Of a stretch of DNA of 64,000 nucleotides, positions 8,432 through 19,332 are shown piece after piece. Under the pieces are notes generated by a model that did no database searches, had not been told where the DNA came from, and worked only from the letters and a program-made list of their open reading frames with translations. Both the position numbers and the translations under genes were made by a program. Source of the stretch: Marivita lacus (lineage in GTDB: Bacteria; Pseudomonadota; Alphaproteobacteria; Rhodobacterales; Rhodobacteraceae); assembly GCF_014637725.1 (NCBI RefSeq), contig NZ_BMFC01000002.1, positions 434,907-498,906 on the forward strand, in the 5' to 3' direction. The stretch's first letter is position 1; each line of letters starts with the position of its first letter.

Positions 8432-9322
8432 ATGCGCCAATCCATGACGGGCTTTGCGTCGGGGCAGGGAGAGGCCATGGGCCTGACCTGGTCCTGGGAT
8501 CTGCGCAGCGTCAATGCGCGGGGTCTCGATATCCGCGTGCGGGTGCCCGACTGGATCGACGGGCTGGAACAGGCGTTGCGGGGCCTGATCTCCAAGCGGC
8601 TGGCGCGGGGCAGCGTGACCGTGTCGCTGCGGTTGCATTCCAACGGGGCCGACACCGCTCAGGAACTGAACGAGGCGCAGCTTGACCGTGTGCTGACCGC
8701 GATGCTGCGGATCGAGGCCGAGGCGATGACGCGGGGCCTGTCGCTGACCGCCTCCTCTGCCGCCGATCTCATCACCGTGCGTGGCGTGATGGATGCGCCG
8801 CAACAGCAATCCGACCCCGCCGAGGTGCGCGCCGCACTGGTGACCGATTTCGGTCCGGTGCTCGACAGTTTCACCGCCTCGCGACAGGCCGAAGGGGCAG
8901 CACTGGTGGATGTGCTGGCCGGGCAGGTGGATCATATCGCGGATCTGACCCGTCAGGCCGATGTCGTGGCCGAGGCGCGCAAGGACGAACAGGCCGAAAA
9001 GATGCGCGCCGCGATGGCGCGGGTTGCCGAGGCGACCGACGGCGTCGACGAGCAGCGCGTGGCTCAGGAACTGGCGCTGATCGCGGTCAAGGCCGACGTG
9101 ACCGAGGAACTCGACCGCCTGCGCACTCATGTCGAGGCTGCACGGACCCTGCTCACGACCGATGGTGCGGTGGGGCGCAAGCTGGATTTCCTGATGCAGG
9201 AATTCAACCGCGAGGCCAACACGCTGTGTTCCAAGGCGCAATCCGCCCCGTTGACGGCGCTGGGGCTGGAGTTGAAAACCGTGATCGAACAGATGCGCGA
9301 ACAGGTTCAGAATGTGGAGTGA
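8432..9322 (+). CDS. yicC: YicC-family endoribonuclease
   Basis: 296-residue YicC-like protein. The N-terminal signature MRQSMTGFASGQGE..LTWSWDLRSVNARGLDIRVRVP and the C-terminal DUF1732 signature KLDFLMQEFNREANTLCSKAQ are both present. E. coli YicC has been linked to RNA cleavage and to degradation of the sRNA RyhB. The gene is three bases upstream of gmk, an arrangement conserved in many proteobacteria, and gmk overlaps the next gene, so the three form an operon. The start at 8432 was chosen because homology begins there and GGGGGAA precedes it. Confidence 0.93.
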   Translation: MRQSMTGFASGQGEAMGLTWSWDLRSVNARGLDIRVRVPDWIDGLEQALRGLISKRLARGSVTVSLRLHSNGADTAQELNEAQLDRVLTAMLRIEAEAMTRGLSLTASSAADLITVRGVMDAPQQQSDPAEVRAALVTDFGPVLDSFTASRQAEGAALVDVLAGQVDHIADLTRQADVVAEARKDEQAEKMRAAMARVAEATDGVDEQRVAQELALIAVKADVTEELDRLRTHVEAARTLLTTDGAVGRKLDFLMQEFNREANTLCSKAQSAPLTALGLELKTVIEQMREQVQNVE

Positions 9323-9325
9323 GAC

Positions 9326-9967
9326 ATGATCCAGCGGCGTGGATTGCTGATCATCCTGTCCTCACCCTCGGGTGCGGGCAAAAGCACGCTGTCGCGGCGG
9401 CTGCTGGATTGGGACACCAGCCTCCGCTTTTCGGTCTCGGCCACCACACGCGCGGCGCGTCCCGGTGAAGTGGCGGCCGAACACTACCATTTCCTGAGCG
9501 AAGACGCGTTCAAGCGCGACGTGAACAATGGCGAGATGCTGGAACATGCGCATGTCTTCGGCAATTTCTACGGCAGTCCCCGCGCGCCGGTACAGACCGC
9601 CATCGACGCGGGCAACGATGTGCTCTTCGACATCGACTGGCAGGGCGCTCAACAGATCGTGAACTCGGCTCTCGGGCAGCACACGCTGTCGATCTTCATC
9701 CTCCCGCCCTCGATCGCCGAACTGCGCCGCCGCCTGGAAAGCCGTGGGCAGGACAGCGTCGAAACCATCGGCAAGCGCATGCTCAAAAGCTGGGACGAGA
9801 TCAGCCATTGGGGCAGCTATGATTACGTGCTGGTCAATGACGACCTCGACCAGACCTTCGAGAAACTGAAAACCATCGTCACCGCCACCCGCTTGCGCCG
9901 CTTGCAGCAACCGGGATTGGTGGAGCATGTCCGCAAGCTGCAACAGGAATTCGAGGATTTGACATGA
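9326..9967 (+). CDS. gmk: Guanylate kinase
   Basis: 213-residue enzyme phosphorylating GMP to GDP. It has the P-loop PSGAGKST (14-21), the GMP-binding stretch [13 protein letters not shown] and [10 protein letters not shown], and GNFYGSP. The [10 protein letters not shown] segment and the lid arginines ([13 protein letters not shown]) follow. Length is normal. It lies three bases after yicC and its stop overlaps the ATG of the carbonic anhydrase-like gene by 4 bp, which implies translational coupling. Confidence 0.97.
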   Translation: MIQRRGLLIILSSPSGAGKSTLSRRLLDWDTSLRFSVSATTRAARPGEVAAEHYHFLSEDAFKRDVNNGEMLEHAHVFGNFYGSPRAPVQTAIDAGNDVLFDIDWQGAQQIVNSALGQHTLSIFILPPSIAELRRRLESRGQDSVETIGKRMLKSWDEISHWGSYDYVLVNDDLDQTFEKLKTIVTATRLRRLQQPGLVEHVRKLQQEFEDLT

Positions 9968-10485
9968 CGCTCTACGCTCTGGACGGCATCGCGCCGGAAT
10001 TGCATGAGGACACTTGGGTCGCGCCTGACGCCAACCTGATCGGGCGGGTGGTTGTCGAAGCGGCAGCCAGCGTCTGGTTCTGCGCCACCCTGCGCGGCGA
10101 CAACGAGGTCATCACCGTGGGCGCGGGCAGCAACATCCAGGAAAACTGCGTGTTGCACACCGATATGGGTTATCCGCTGACCATCGGGCAGGGTTGCACC
10201 ATCGGCCACAAGGTGATGCTGCACGGCTGCACCATCGGCGAAAACTCCCTGATCGGGATGGGGGCGACTGTGCTCAATGGCGCGAAGATCGGCAACAACT
10301 GCCTGATCGGGGCAGGGGCCTTGATCACCGAAGGCAAGGAAATCCCGGACGGATCACTTGTGATGGGTGTGCCCGGCAAGGTGGTGCGCGCACTGGATGA
10401 GGCGGCCATCGAGGGCCTGCGCAAAAGCGCTCTTGGCTACCAGGCCAACATGCGCCGCTTCCGGGATGGCCTGACCGCACTCTGA
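9964..10485 (+). CDS. Gamma-class carbonic anhydrase-like hexapeptide protein
   Basis: 173-residue left-handed beta-helix protein of the YrdA/PaaY/CaiE group. Hexapeptide repeats run through [66 protein letters not shown] and end in a C-terminal helix. Three histidines in the expected places ([15 protein letters not shown]) could bind the catalytic zinc at the trimer interface. Actual carbonic anhydrase activity varies in this group. The ATG overlaps the gmk stop (ATGA). Confidence 0.88.
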   Translation: MTLYALDGIAPELHEDTWVAPDANLIGRVVVEAAASVWFCATLRGDNEVITVGAGSNIQENCVLHTDMGYPLTIGQGCTIGHKVMLHGCTIGENSLIGMGATVLNGAKIGNNCLIGAGALITEGKEIPDGSLVMGVPGKVVRALDEAAIEGLRKSALGYQANMRRFRDGLTAL

Positions 10486-10577
10486 CGGATCGCAACCTGC
10501 GGATTTCTTGAAACCTTTACTTGAACTGCCGCGTGTCTGCATCAGTCTTGGTGCAATCGGTCAAAGGAACAATTGTG

Positions 10578-11879
10578 ATGAAAGCGATCTGGTTCAGTCT
10601 CTGCCTGATGTTGTCTGCAACGGTGGCAACGGCCCACGAGGTGCGCCCGGCCATCGGTGATCTCGAGGTGGCCGAAGGACAGGTGGACATATCGATCACC
10701 CTCAATGGAGAAGCGCTGGTCGCGGATGTCAGCCTCGAAGGTGTCGAGAACACGGACGCGCTCGACGCCTCGAACGAGGTGGACCGGCTGCGCTCCCTTG
10801 AGCCGGACGCTCTGCGCGCCGAGCTTGAGCCGCGCATGGCCGAGTTCATCCAGAGCCTGAACGTCACCGCAGGCGGTATGCCCGTTGACCTGACCGTCGC
10901 TCAGATTGACGTGGGTGAGGTGGCCAATCCCGACCTGCCACGCGACACGGTGGTGAGCCTCACTGGTGCCTTGCCGGATGGGGCCGAGACGATCAGCCTG
11001 ACATGGCCCGCCGCCTATGGCGCGCTGGTGCTTCGCCAGCAGGGGGTTGAAGAGCCCTATACCGGCTATCTCGAAGGTGGACAGAGCAGCGGCGACATCC
11101 AGCTTGGTGGCGGCGACGAGGCCAGCGGCTGGGCGACCTTCGGCACCTATATCCCGGTCGGGTTCGACCATATCCTGCCCAAGGGTCTGGATCACATCCT
11201 GTTCGTTCTGGGGCTCTTCTTCCTGTCCACCCGGTTCACCCCGCTGTTGTGGCAGGTGACATCCTTTACGCTGGCGCACACGGTGACGCTGGCCATGGCG
11301 GTGCTGGGCATCGTGTCGGTGCCCGCCAGCATCGTGGAGCCACTGATCGCAGCCTCCATCGTCTATGTCGCGGTGGAAAACGTGATCTCCGGCAAACTGC
11401 ACCGCTGGCGGCCCTTCGTGATCTTCGGGTTTGGCCTCTTGCACGGTCTGGGGTTTGCATCCGTGCTGGGTGACTTCGGATTGCCCGAAGGTCAGGTGAT
11501 CCCGGCGCTGATCGGGTTCAATATCGGCGTGGAACTGGGGCAACTGACGGTGATCGCGATTGCCTTCATTCTTGTCTGGTACGCCATCCGTGTGGACCGG
11601 GGTGAGGCCGATGTGGCCCCGGCGCAAGGCCTCTACGGCGTGCTGGCCGTGATTTTCGCGGGTCTGGGCTTTGCCATGAACACCCCCGGCTTCCAGGAGA
11701 TCATGGGCGCCTCGGCGATGGTGTTCTTCTGGCCGCTGGCTGCGCTGTCTGTGCTTTGCGCGATTTCGGCGACGTTGGTGGACCAGCTCGACGCCTACCG
11801 CCGCTACGTCGCGGTTCCGGCTTCCGCCGTCATTGCCCTGGTCGGTGCCTATTGGTTCGTGGAGCGGGTGTTCCTGTAG
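10578..11879 (+). CDS. HupE/UreJ-family membrane protein with periplasmic N-terminal domain
   Basis: 433-residue protein. A signal peptide (MKAIWFSLCLMLSATVATAHE) is followed by a roughly 190-residue exported beta-rich domain. The C-terminal half is a multi-helix HupE/UreJ_2 domain with the signature FGTYIPVGFDHILPKGLDHILFVLGLFFLS, further helices, and RWRPFVIFGFGLLHGLGFASVL. HupE/UreJ proteins are thought to move nickel or other metals; histidines in these two motifs fit that. No hydrogenase or urease genes are near, so the substrate is open. It is monocistronic with its own terminator. Confidence 0.85.
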   Translation: MKAIWFSLCLMLSATVATAHEVRPAIGDLEVAEGQVDISITLNGEALVADVSLEGVENTDALDASNEVDRLRSLEPDALRAELEPRMAEFIQSLNVTAGGMPVDLTVAQIDVGEVANPDLPRDTVVSLTGALPDGAETISLTWPAAYGALVLRQQGVEEPYTGYLEGGQSSGDIQLGGGDEASGWATFGTYIPVGFDHILPKGLDHILFVLGLFFLSTRFTPLLWQVTSFTLAHTVTLAMAVLGIVSVPASIVEPLIAASIVYVAVENVISGKLHRWRPFVIFGFGLLHGLGFASVLGDFGLPEGQVIPALIGFNIGVELGQLTVIAIAFILVWYAIRVDRGEADVAPAQGLYGVLAVIFAGLGFAMNTPGFQEIMGASAMVFFWPLAALSVLCAISATLVDQLDAYRRYVAVPASAVIALVGAYWFVERVFL

Positions 11880-11899
11880 CACGACGGGATCACTCAAGG

Positions 11900-11927
11900 A
11901 TCGCGCCCTCGCAACCAAGGGCGCGAT
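11900..11927 (+). terminator. Hairpin after the HupE-like gene
   Basis: Perfect 10-bp inverted repeat ATCGCGCCCT (11900-11909) / AGGGCGCGAT (11918-11927) with an 8-nt loop, 21 bp past the stop codon. The downstream bases (TGCATTTG) are only weakly T-rich. Confidence 0.75.
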
Positions 11928-12076
11928 TGCATTTGAAGTGTCGTTTTTGGTTGATCATGTCGCAAACGGGCTATCTGATGAAGAACAACGGAGCGCGATG
12001 ACCGTGCTCGGGGCACGCGGACAGCTTGCCTATGCCGCTGCCTTTCCCTTCATCTCCCAAAATCGACGAGATCAAG

Positions 12077-13717
12077 ATGCCCATATCCAGACACATCCAT
12101 CCCGCCGCCCGCGCCTATGCCGACGAAGTCGCCGCCGGTACGCTGTCCCGGCGTGACTTCATGACCCGCGCCACCACACTTGGCGTGTCAGCCGCCACCG
12201 CTTATGGCCTGCTGGGTCTTTCGCAACCGGCACGCGCCGCGGCCCATGCGCAATCGGGTGGCACGCTCCGGATCGAGTCTACCGTCAAGGCGATGAAGGA
12301 CCCGCGCACCTTCGACTGGCCGCAGCTGTCGAACTACACGCGCGGCTATCTTGAATACCTTGTCGAGTACCAGATCGACGGTTCGATTGCGCCCGCGCTG
12401 CTGGAAAGCTGGTCCGTCAACGAGGATGCCACGGAATACACGCTCAATGTGCGCCCCGGCGTCACCTGGAGCAATGGCGACCCCTTCACCGCCGAAGACG
12501 TGGCCTTCAACATCGCCCGCTGGTGCGAAAGCGAGGTCGAGGGCAATTCCATGGCGTCGCGCATGGAATCGCTGATCGATCCGGACACCAAGATGGCCCG
12601 CGAGGGCGCGATCACTGCGGTCGACGCCACCACCGTGCGCCTGACGCTGGAACAGCCGGACATCACGATCATCGCGGGCTTCTCGGATTACCCGGCGGCC
12701 ATCGTGCATCAAAGCTTCAACGGCGATCCGCTCGACAATCCCATCGGTACCGGTCCTTACATGCCGGGTGAGTACACGGTTGGCGTGAAGGCGGTTCTGC
12801 TCAGGAACCCCGACCATCAATGGTGGGGCGAGGGCGCGTATCTGGACCGGATCGAATATATCGACTTCGGCACCGAACAGGTCGGGATCTTCGCCGCGGT
12901 CGATTCCGGTGAGGTCGACATGGTCTACGAGTCCATCGGTGATTTCATCCTGCTGATGGACAGCGTGGGCTGGACCAAATCCGAGGCGATCACCGCCAAC
13001 ACCGTTGTCATCCGCCCCAACCAGGAGGCCGAGATCGATGGCATGAAGCCCTATGCCGACGTCCGCGTGCGCCGCGCGCTGGCCATGGCCATCGACAACA
13101 ACGTGCTTCTGGAGCTTGGCTTTTCCGGTAACGGGCTGGTGGCCGAGAACCACCATGTCTCGCCGCTTCACCCGGAATACGCAGAGCTGCCACCGCCCGT
13201 TTACGATCCGGCGGGCGCAGCGGCGCTGATGGAAGAGGCTGGCATGGCCGATTTCGAGCATGACCTGATCTCGATCGACGACACCTGGCGCAAGAACACC
13301 TGTGATGCGGCAGCGGCGATGCTGCGCGACGCGGGCATCCCGATCAAACGCACGGTGCTGCCCGGATCGACCTTCTGGAACGACTGGGCGAAGTACCCAT
13401 ACTCGGCCACCGACTGGGCGCAGCGCCCGCTGGGCGTGCAGGTTCTGGCCCTCGCGTACCGGTCCGGCGGGACGTGGAACGAAAGCGCGTTCTCGAATGC
13501 TGAATTCGACGAACTGCTGGCAGAGGCCATGTCGATCGCCGACGCCGACACCCGCCGCGAGGTGATGGTCCGGTTGCAGACGATCATGCAGGAGGAAGGG
13601 GTGGTGGTTCAGCCCTACTGGCGTTCGATCTACCGCCACTACGCCCCCAACGTCGTGGGAGCGGACATGCACCCGACCTTCGAGATCCATGTCGCCAAGC
13701 TGGGTTTTGCTGCATAA
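12077..13717 (+). CDS. Tat-exported family 5 peptide-type ABC substrate-binding protein (orphan)
   Basis: 546-residue extracellular solute-binding protein, family 5 (DppA/OppA fold). The N-terminus carries a twin-arginine signal, SRRDFM at residues 24-29, a hydrophobic stretch and a likely cut after PARA near residue 53. The mature part has [36 protein letters not shown], the family signature. No permease or ATPase gene adjoins it, so it must serve a transporter encoded elsewhere. The in-frame TTG at 12026 was rejected as start because the Tat signal begins well after it; neither start has a strong ribosome site. Confidence 0.88.
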   Translation: MPISRHIHPAARAYADEVAAGTLSRRDFMTRATTLGVSAATAYGLLGLSQPARAAAHAQSGGTLRIESTVKAMKDPRTFDWPQLSNYTRGYLEYLVEYQIDGSIAPALLESWSVNEDATEYTLNVRPGVTWSNGDPFTAEDVAFNIARWCESEVEGNSMASRMESLIDPDTKMAREGAITAVDATTVRLTLEQPDITIIAGFSDYPAAIVHQSFNGDPLDNPIGTGPYMPGEYTVGVKAVLLRNPDHQWWGEGAYLDRIEYIDFGTEQVGIFAAVDSGEVDMVYESIGDFILLMDSVGWTKSEAITANTVVIRPNQEAEIDGMKPYADVRVRRALAMAIDNNVLLELGFSGNGLVAENHHVSPLHPEYAELPPPVYDPAGAAALMEEAGMADFEHDLISIDDTWRKNTCDAAAAMLRDAGIPIKRTVLPGSTFWNDWAKYPYSATDWAQRPLGVQVLALAYRSGGTWNESAFSNAEFDELLAEAMSIADADTRREVMVRLQTIMQEEGVVVQPYWRSIYRHYAPNVVGADMHPTFEIHVAKLGFAA

Positions 13718-13725
13718 ATTTCGAA

Positions 13726-13762
13726 GGGCAAGACCGTACTTCATGTGTCTGCGGTCTTGCCC
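13726..13762 (+). terminator. Terminator hairpin after the Tat-exported binding-protein gene
   Basis: Perfect 11-bp inverted repeat GGGCAAGACCG (13726-13736) / CGGTCTTGCCC (13752-13762), eight bases past the stop codon. It can act for both this gene and the convergent minus-strand gene ending at 13838. Confidence 0.8.
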
Positions 13763-13837
13763 GACCTTCCGATTCCAGAACGTACGCGGCACCCGGTGGC
13801 TCACCGGCCGGGGAAGGTCAGTAATTCTCCGCAAATG

Positions 13838-14434
13838 TCATTTGGACAGCTTTTTCAGCAGAGCGAAATAGGCGAGGATCAAGGTGAATATGTCGATGAC
13901 GGGAAATGCGGGCCCACCGCCCGCAGCAGGCTGGTGTCCGGTATCGGCACGAATTTCGGCAACTGCATTTTGCAACGGCATCGTGGGAATGCTGGTCAGG
14001 CCGTCGGACTCGTGACACGTCTTCATATGGTTCTCGATAACCCCGCCGATCGCATCAAGCGCGGTTTTCGAAGCATTTCCAGACAAGAACGCATGCAGCA
14101 AGTCCCGCAATCTCCGTTCCAGTTCGGCCACGGCTTTCGAGACTTCCGCAACATTGGCTTCACGGCTTTCCAATCTTTGCCGCGCCGCATAGGCATTGGC
14201 GTCAAAGCGTTGGTTTCGGTACATCATGTGATTGAAATGGGATCGTGACTTCAGGGTGCGTTCCCAAATCTGTTTCAGGTCGACAAACCGCCGTTCCCAA
14301 TCCGTGATCTTCTGTTCCAAGGCATCATAGGAGGCCGTATGTTTCGTCGGAGTGTCGCCGATGAGCTTCACGCGCTCGGCTTCGATTTGGTTTGACAGCT
14401 TTCGGATGCCGTACAATTCGGTTTCATGTCCCAT
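13838..14434 (-). CDS. Unrecognised coiled-coil protein with C-terminal membrane anchor
   Basis: 198-residue protein of unknown function. Residues 1-120 are charged and helical with heptad-like spacing (LYGIRKLSNQIEAERVKL, SYDALEQKITDWERRFVDLK, REANVAEVSKAVAELERRLRDLLHAFLS), consistent with a long coiled coil. Residues 177-198 (FPVIDIFTLILAYFALLKKL) form one hydrophobic segment followed by lysines, as in tail-anchored proteins. The start MGHETELYG was chosen because AAAGG precedes it; an upstream in-frame extension looks non-coding. It is a single gene between a binding-protein gene and rpsB, and lower in GC than its neighbours, which may hint at transfer. Confidence 0.7.
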   Translation of the reverse strand: MGHETELYGIRKLSNQIEAERVKLIGDTPTKHTASYDALEQKITDWERRFVDLKQIWERTLKSRSHFNHMMYRNQRFDANAYAARQRLESREANVAEVSKAVAELERRLRDLLHAFLSGNASKTALDAIGGVIENHMKTCHESDGLTSIPTMPLQNAVAEIRADTGHQPAAGGGPAFPVIDIFTLILAYFALLKKLSK

Positions 14435-14574
14435 GAAAAATACCTTTTGATCGAAACGAGGGTTACCAATACCCCAAGGTAACACGGGAAGCGGTGCCGC
14501 AATCAAGACAAAGGGGGCGGTGGCCAAGGCTCCGGGTGGTTGATGTCGCGGGCGGAAAGCTTGTGATGCGGCTC

Positions 14575-14603
14575 TTGCGCGTTGAGTGATCACCCGCTAT
14601 ACG
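14575..14603 (+). promoter_or_regulatory. Sigma70-type promoter for rpsB-tsf
   Basis: TTGCGC at 14575-14580 and TATACG at 14598-14603 are separated by 17 bases. This leaves a 5' leader of about 110 nt before rpsB, in which S2 autoregulation is common in proteobacteria. Confidence 0.6.
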
Positions 14604-14722
14604 CGCGCCACTGACACCACAGGCGGGGTCGGGCCTTTGGGGGAGACATCCCCAAATGTCCACCGGTTGGCCACATGGCTGATACCCCCGCCCAAGGATT
14701 GAAACCGGAAAGGATACCGACA

Positions 14723-15493
14723 ATGGCTCTTCCAGAGTTCACATTGCGCCAACTGCTTGAAGCAGGCGTACACTTCGGCCACCAGACGCAGCGTTGGAAC
14801 CCCCGCATGGGCGAGTTCATCTACGGCGCGCGCAATGGCATCCACATCATGGACCTCACGCAGACCGTTCCGATGCTCGACGCAGCATTGAAAGTGATCC
14901 GCGAAACAGTCGCCAAGAACGGCCGCATCCTGTTCGTCGGCACGAAGCGCCAGGCACAGCAGCCGATCGCCGAAGCCGCTGACAAATGCGCGCAGTATTA
15001 CATGAACCACCGTTGGCTGGGCGGCACGCTCACCAACTGGCAGACCGTGTCAAAGTCGATCCAGCGTCTCAAGCAGATCGACGAACTGATGGCGACCGGT
15101 GCCGAGGGTCTGACCAAGAAAGAGCGTCTGGGCATGGAGCGCGAGCAGGGCAAACTGCAGGCGTCGCTGGGCGGTATCCGTGAGATGGGCGGCGTGCCGG
15201 ACCTTCTGTTCGTCATCGACGTCAAGAAAGAAGCGCTGGCCGTCGCCGAAGCCAACAAGCTGGGTATCCCGGTTGTGGCCATCGTCGATACGAACTGTTC
15301 GCCCTCCGGCGTGGATTACATCATCCCGGGCAACGATGACGCGGCGCGCGCCATCAGCCTGTATTGTGACCTCGTGTCCCGCGCGGCACTCGACGGCATG
15401 ACCGCCCAGATGGGTGCAGCCGGTGTCGATCTCGGCGCGCTCGAAGAAGCGCCGGTCGAAGAGGTTCTCGCCGAAGACGCAACCGCAAGCTAA
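14723..15493 (+). CDS. rpsB: 30S ribosomal protein S2
   Basis: 256-residue small-subunit protein S2. Signatures include [65 protein letters not shown] and [34 protein letters not shown]. The start MALPEF follows AAAGGA at normal spacing; an in-frame upstream start at 14675 would add non-homologous residues. The C-terminal tail is acidic ([16 protein letters not shown]), usual in alphaproteobacteria. It forms the conserved rpsB-tsf unit with the next gene. Confidence 0.98.
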   Translation: MALPEFTLRQLLEAGVHFGHQTQRWNPRMGEFIYGARNGIHIMDLTQTVPMLDAALKVIRETVAKNGRILFVGTKRQAQQPIAEAADKCAQYYMNHRWLGGTLTNWQTVSKSIQRLKQIDELMATGAEGLTKKERLGMEREQGKLQASLGGIREMGGVPDLLFVIDVKKEALAVAEANKLGIPVVAIVDTNCSPSGVDYIIPGNDDAARAISLYCDLVSRAALDGMTAQMGAAGVDLGALEEAPVEEVLAEDATAS

Positions 15494-15583
15494 ACTTTAC
15501 CGCGTCGTTACATCGATATGACAGGGCAGGGCCGTTGAACACAGCGGCCCAGCACGCCCGAATTTGAAATGAGGAGAGCCAAG

Positions 15584-16459
15584 ATGGCGATCACAGCAGC
15601 ACTCGTGAAAGAACTGCGCGAATTGACCAGCGCAGGTATGATGGACGCCAAGAAGGCGCTTGTCGAAACCGGCGGCGACATGGAAGCCGCAGCAGATTGG
15701 CTGCGCACCAAGGGTCTCGCAAAGGCGGCCAAGAAATCCGACCGCACCGCGGCCGAGGGTCTTGTTGCCGTCAAGGTAGATGGCGGCAAGGGTGTCGCGG
15801 TCGAAGTGAACTCGGAAACCGACTTCGTTGGCAAGAACTCCGAATTCCAGTCGATGGTTGATGTCATCGCATCTGCGGCGCTGACCGCAAGCGATGTCGA
15901 GGGCCTCAAGTCCAAGGACGTCGGCGGCAAGACCGTGCAGGATCTGATCACCGACAAGATCGCCACCATCGGCGAAAACATGTCGCTGCGCCGCATGGCA
16001 AAGATCGAAGGCACGCAGGTCGTGTCCTATGTCCACAATGCCGCGACCGACGGCATGGGCAAGATCGGCGTTCTGGTTGCGCTGTCGGGTGAAAACGAAG
16101 CCTTCGGCAAGCAAGTCGCGATGCACATCGCGGCTGTGAACCCGGCCTCGCTGTCCTCGGCGGACCTCGATCCGGCGGTTATCGAAAAGGAACGCCAGAT
16201 CCAGATCGAGATCGCACGCGAATCCGGCAAGCCCGAGCAGGTCATCGAAAAGATGATCGAAGGCCGCATGAAGAAGTTCCTCAGCGACGTGACGTTGCTG
16301 GGCCAGTCCTTCGTGATCAACCCGGACCTGACCGTCGAAGACGCGGCCAAGGAAGCCGGTGTCGAGATCACGGGCTATGTCCGTCTTGAAGTCGGCGAAG
16401 GCATCGAGAAGAAGGTCGAGGATTTTGCAGCCGAGGTTGCAAAGGCCGCCCAGGGCTAA
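15584..16459 (+). CDS. tsf: Elongation factor Ts
   Basis: 291-residue guanine-nucleotide exchange factor for EF-Tu. The N-terminal UBA-like domain has [30 protein letters not shown], followed by the core [16 protein letters not shown] with the TDFVAR-type motif that contacts EF-Tu, and a C-terminal coiled-coil region. The start at 15584 (MAITAAL) follows GAGGAGAG. It lies 90 bp after rpsB, with no terminator between, and ends in a strong terminator. Confidence 0.98.
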   Translation: MAITAALVKELRELTSAGMMDAKKALVETGGDMEAAADWLRTKGLAKAAKKSDRTAAEGLVAVKVDGGKGVAVEVNSETDFVGKNSEFQSMVDVIASAALTASDVEGLKSKDVGGKTVQDLITDKIATIGENMSLRRMAKIEGTQVVSYVHNAATDGMGKIGVLVALSGENEAFGKQVAMHIAAVNPASLSSADLDPAVIEKERQIQIEIARESGKPEQVIEKMIEGRMKKFLSDVTLLGQSFVINPDLTVEDAAKEAGVEITGYVRLEVGEGIEKKVEDFAAEVAKAAQG

Positions 16460-16485
16460 GTCCAAGGCCCAGATCTGAGTAAAGG

Positions 16486-16521
16486 AAGCGGCGCTGTTGA
16501 AATGAACAGCGCCGCTTTTTT
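16486..16521 (+). terminator. Intrinsic terminator of rpsB-tsf
   Basis: Perfect 13-bp stem AAGCGGCGCTGTT (16486-16498) / AACAGCGCCGCTT (16505-16517), 6-nt loop, then an uninterrupted T-run to 16521. Confidence 0.95.
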
Positions 16522-16980
16522 GCGGGAGCAATGGACATCGGTCATGTTGGGGACGACCGGTCCCTTGGCCGGGTCGGACACAATGACCGGGACAGGTCCG
16601 TGGCACGACACAGCCAAGCGTCTTTCTGATGAGACCCGCAGAGCCTTGGTAATATCGAGGGTGCGGGCCCCGTGTTCCTTGGCCGAAATTGCCACCACTC
16701 ACGGAACCTCACCACTGTGCCAATTTACGCAGGGTCAAGGAAGTCCAGTTTTCAGTATCTCACAGTTTTTTCACGCACTTACAGGTCTCTGGAAACTGAT
16801 TGGGTATGGAGGCACGGCGTGGTCTTGGTGATCTTCTTAATACATAATACTGATTATGCGACTAATTGGTGGCCCACTTTTTAGCGTTACACAAATCATT
16901 ACAATGTCTTGTGAGGCTATCTTTATCCAGAATCCCAAGCAGAAAGATATGCACGAAAGCAGTCCGCTGTACGGATATGT
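16522..16980. other. 459-bp non-coding stretch of reduced GC
   Basis: I see no convincing gene here. Short open frames on both strands lack ribosome sites and homology. From about 16720 to 16960 the composition drops well below the surroundings (for example around CTTCTTAATACATAATACTG). It lies just downstream of the phoR-like gene, where the pstSCAB-phoU-phoB genes often sit in relatives, so it may mark a rearrangement or deletion junction. No repeat or integrase supports a mobile element. Confidence 0.5.
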
Positions 16981-18026
<1,046 letters not shown>

Positions 18027-18030
<4 letters not shown>

Positions 18031-19211
18031 TTTGCGTTGGCCACCGCGGCAAGCCCCGCGTCAAAGGCCGCGATCAGCGCGTCCGGGTCTTCGAGCCCTA
18101 CAGACACCCGAAAGAACCCTTCGGTCATGCCCAGCTTGGCGCGGCCCTCGGGTGTCAGCCCCCGGTGCGACGAGGATGCGGGATGCGACAGGGTGGTGCC
18201 CACATCGCCCAGCGTTGGCGCAAAGGCGATCTGGTGCGCGCCCTGGGTAAAGGCATTGGCCTCGGCCCTGCCCCCGTTCAGCTCGAAACTCACCATGTTG
18301 CAACCGCGCCCCTGCAGCAGCCCCTGCGCGCGGGCGCGGTCCGGGTGGTCGGGCCGTGTCGGATACAGCACCCGCTTGATCAAAGGTTGCCCGGCCAGAT
18401 GATCGGCCAGCCGCGCGGCGTTGGATTCGGCGCGGTCGAACCGCAGGTCGAAGGACATCAGCCCGCGCTCGGCCAGCCAGCAATCGAACGGGCTGGGCGT
18501 CATGCCGGTGGTGACGGCGAAATCATAGATCGCCTTGGTATCGGCTGCTTCGCGCGCGGCAACCCAGCCCAGTGTCACGTCCGAATGCCCGGCCAGCAGC
18601 TTGGTTACGGAATGCAGCACCACATCCGCGCCCAGCTCGAACGGCTGGACCGCGCGCGGCGTGGTGAAGGTGTTGTCCACCACCAGCAGCACGCCCTTGT
18701 CGCGGCACAGATCCGCGATGCCCTGCACATCCGCGATCCGCAGCGTCGGGTTCGACACCACCTCGATCAGCACCAGCCGGGTGTTGGGACGCAACGCTGC
18801 GGCCATTGCCGCTGCGTCGGTTGGATCGGCGAGCGAGGTCTCGATCCCCAGCCGGGGCAGATCGTCCCGCATCATCCGCAAGCTGCGCCCATACAGCTGG
18901 TCACCGCCCACCACGTGATCCCCGGCCTTGCACAGGCCCAGAAGTACCGCCGTCACTGCCGCCATGCCGGACCCGAGCACCAGCCCCGGTTGCGGAGCAC
19001 CTTCCATCGCGTCGATCCGGCGCGCCAGCACATCCGCGTTGGGATGACCTTCGCGCGCATAGGTGTAGCCTTCGGTGCGACCCTCGTACTGGTCATCGAG
19101 CTGATCCGGAGTGTCGCTGGCATAGACCACCGAGGGCATCAGCGGAGTCACCACGGGGGTGGACGCGGAATACGGCAGACCGCCGGGACGCATCAGGGTG
19201 GGTTTCATCAT
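18027..19211 (-). CDS. Cys/Met-metabolism PLP-dependent enzyme (cystathionine synthase/lyase family)
   Basis: 394-residue fold-type I PLP enzyme. The family pattern is clear: YTYAREGHPNADVLARRIDAMEG, VLGSGMAAVTAVLLGLCKAGDHVV, GDQLYGRS, LVVDNTFTTP, and the Schiff-base lysine in HSVTKLLAGHSD near residue 205, then PFDCWLAERGL and SHPASSSHRGL. Members include cystathionine gamma-synthase, beta- and gamma-lyases and O-acetylhomoserine sulfhydrylase; the reaction cannot be chosen from sequence alone. The start at the MM pair follows GGAG; the longer frame was rejected. The stop overlaps the kinase gene start (ATGA), an unusual pairing. Confidence 0.88.
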
Positions 19212-19332
19212 TGTCGCAAGTCTCCGTTCAGTTCTTGTGCGCAGGCCTGCCACAAAGCGTGGGCGGCAACAATGGGCGGCGCGCGTCATCCGCACCCTTG
19301 TGCTGGCGCTGCACTCGGGCGAAGACAGTCAC

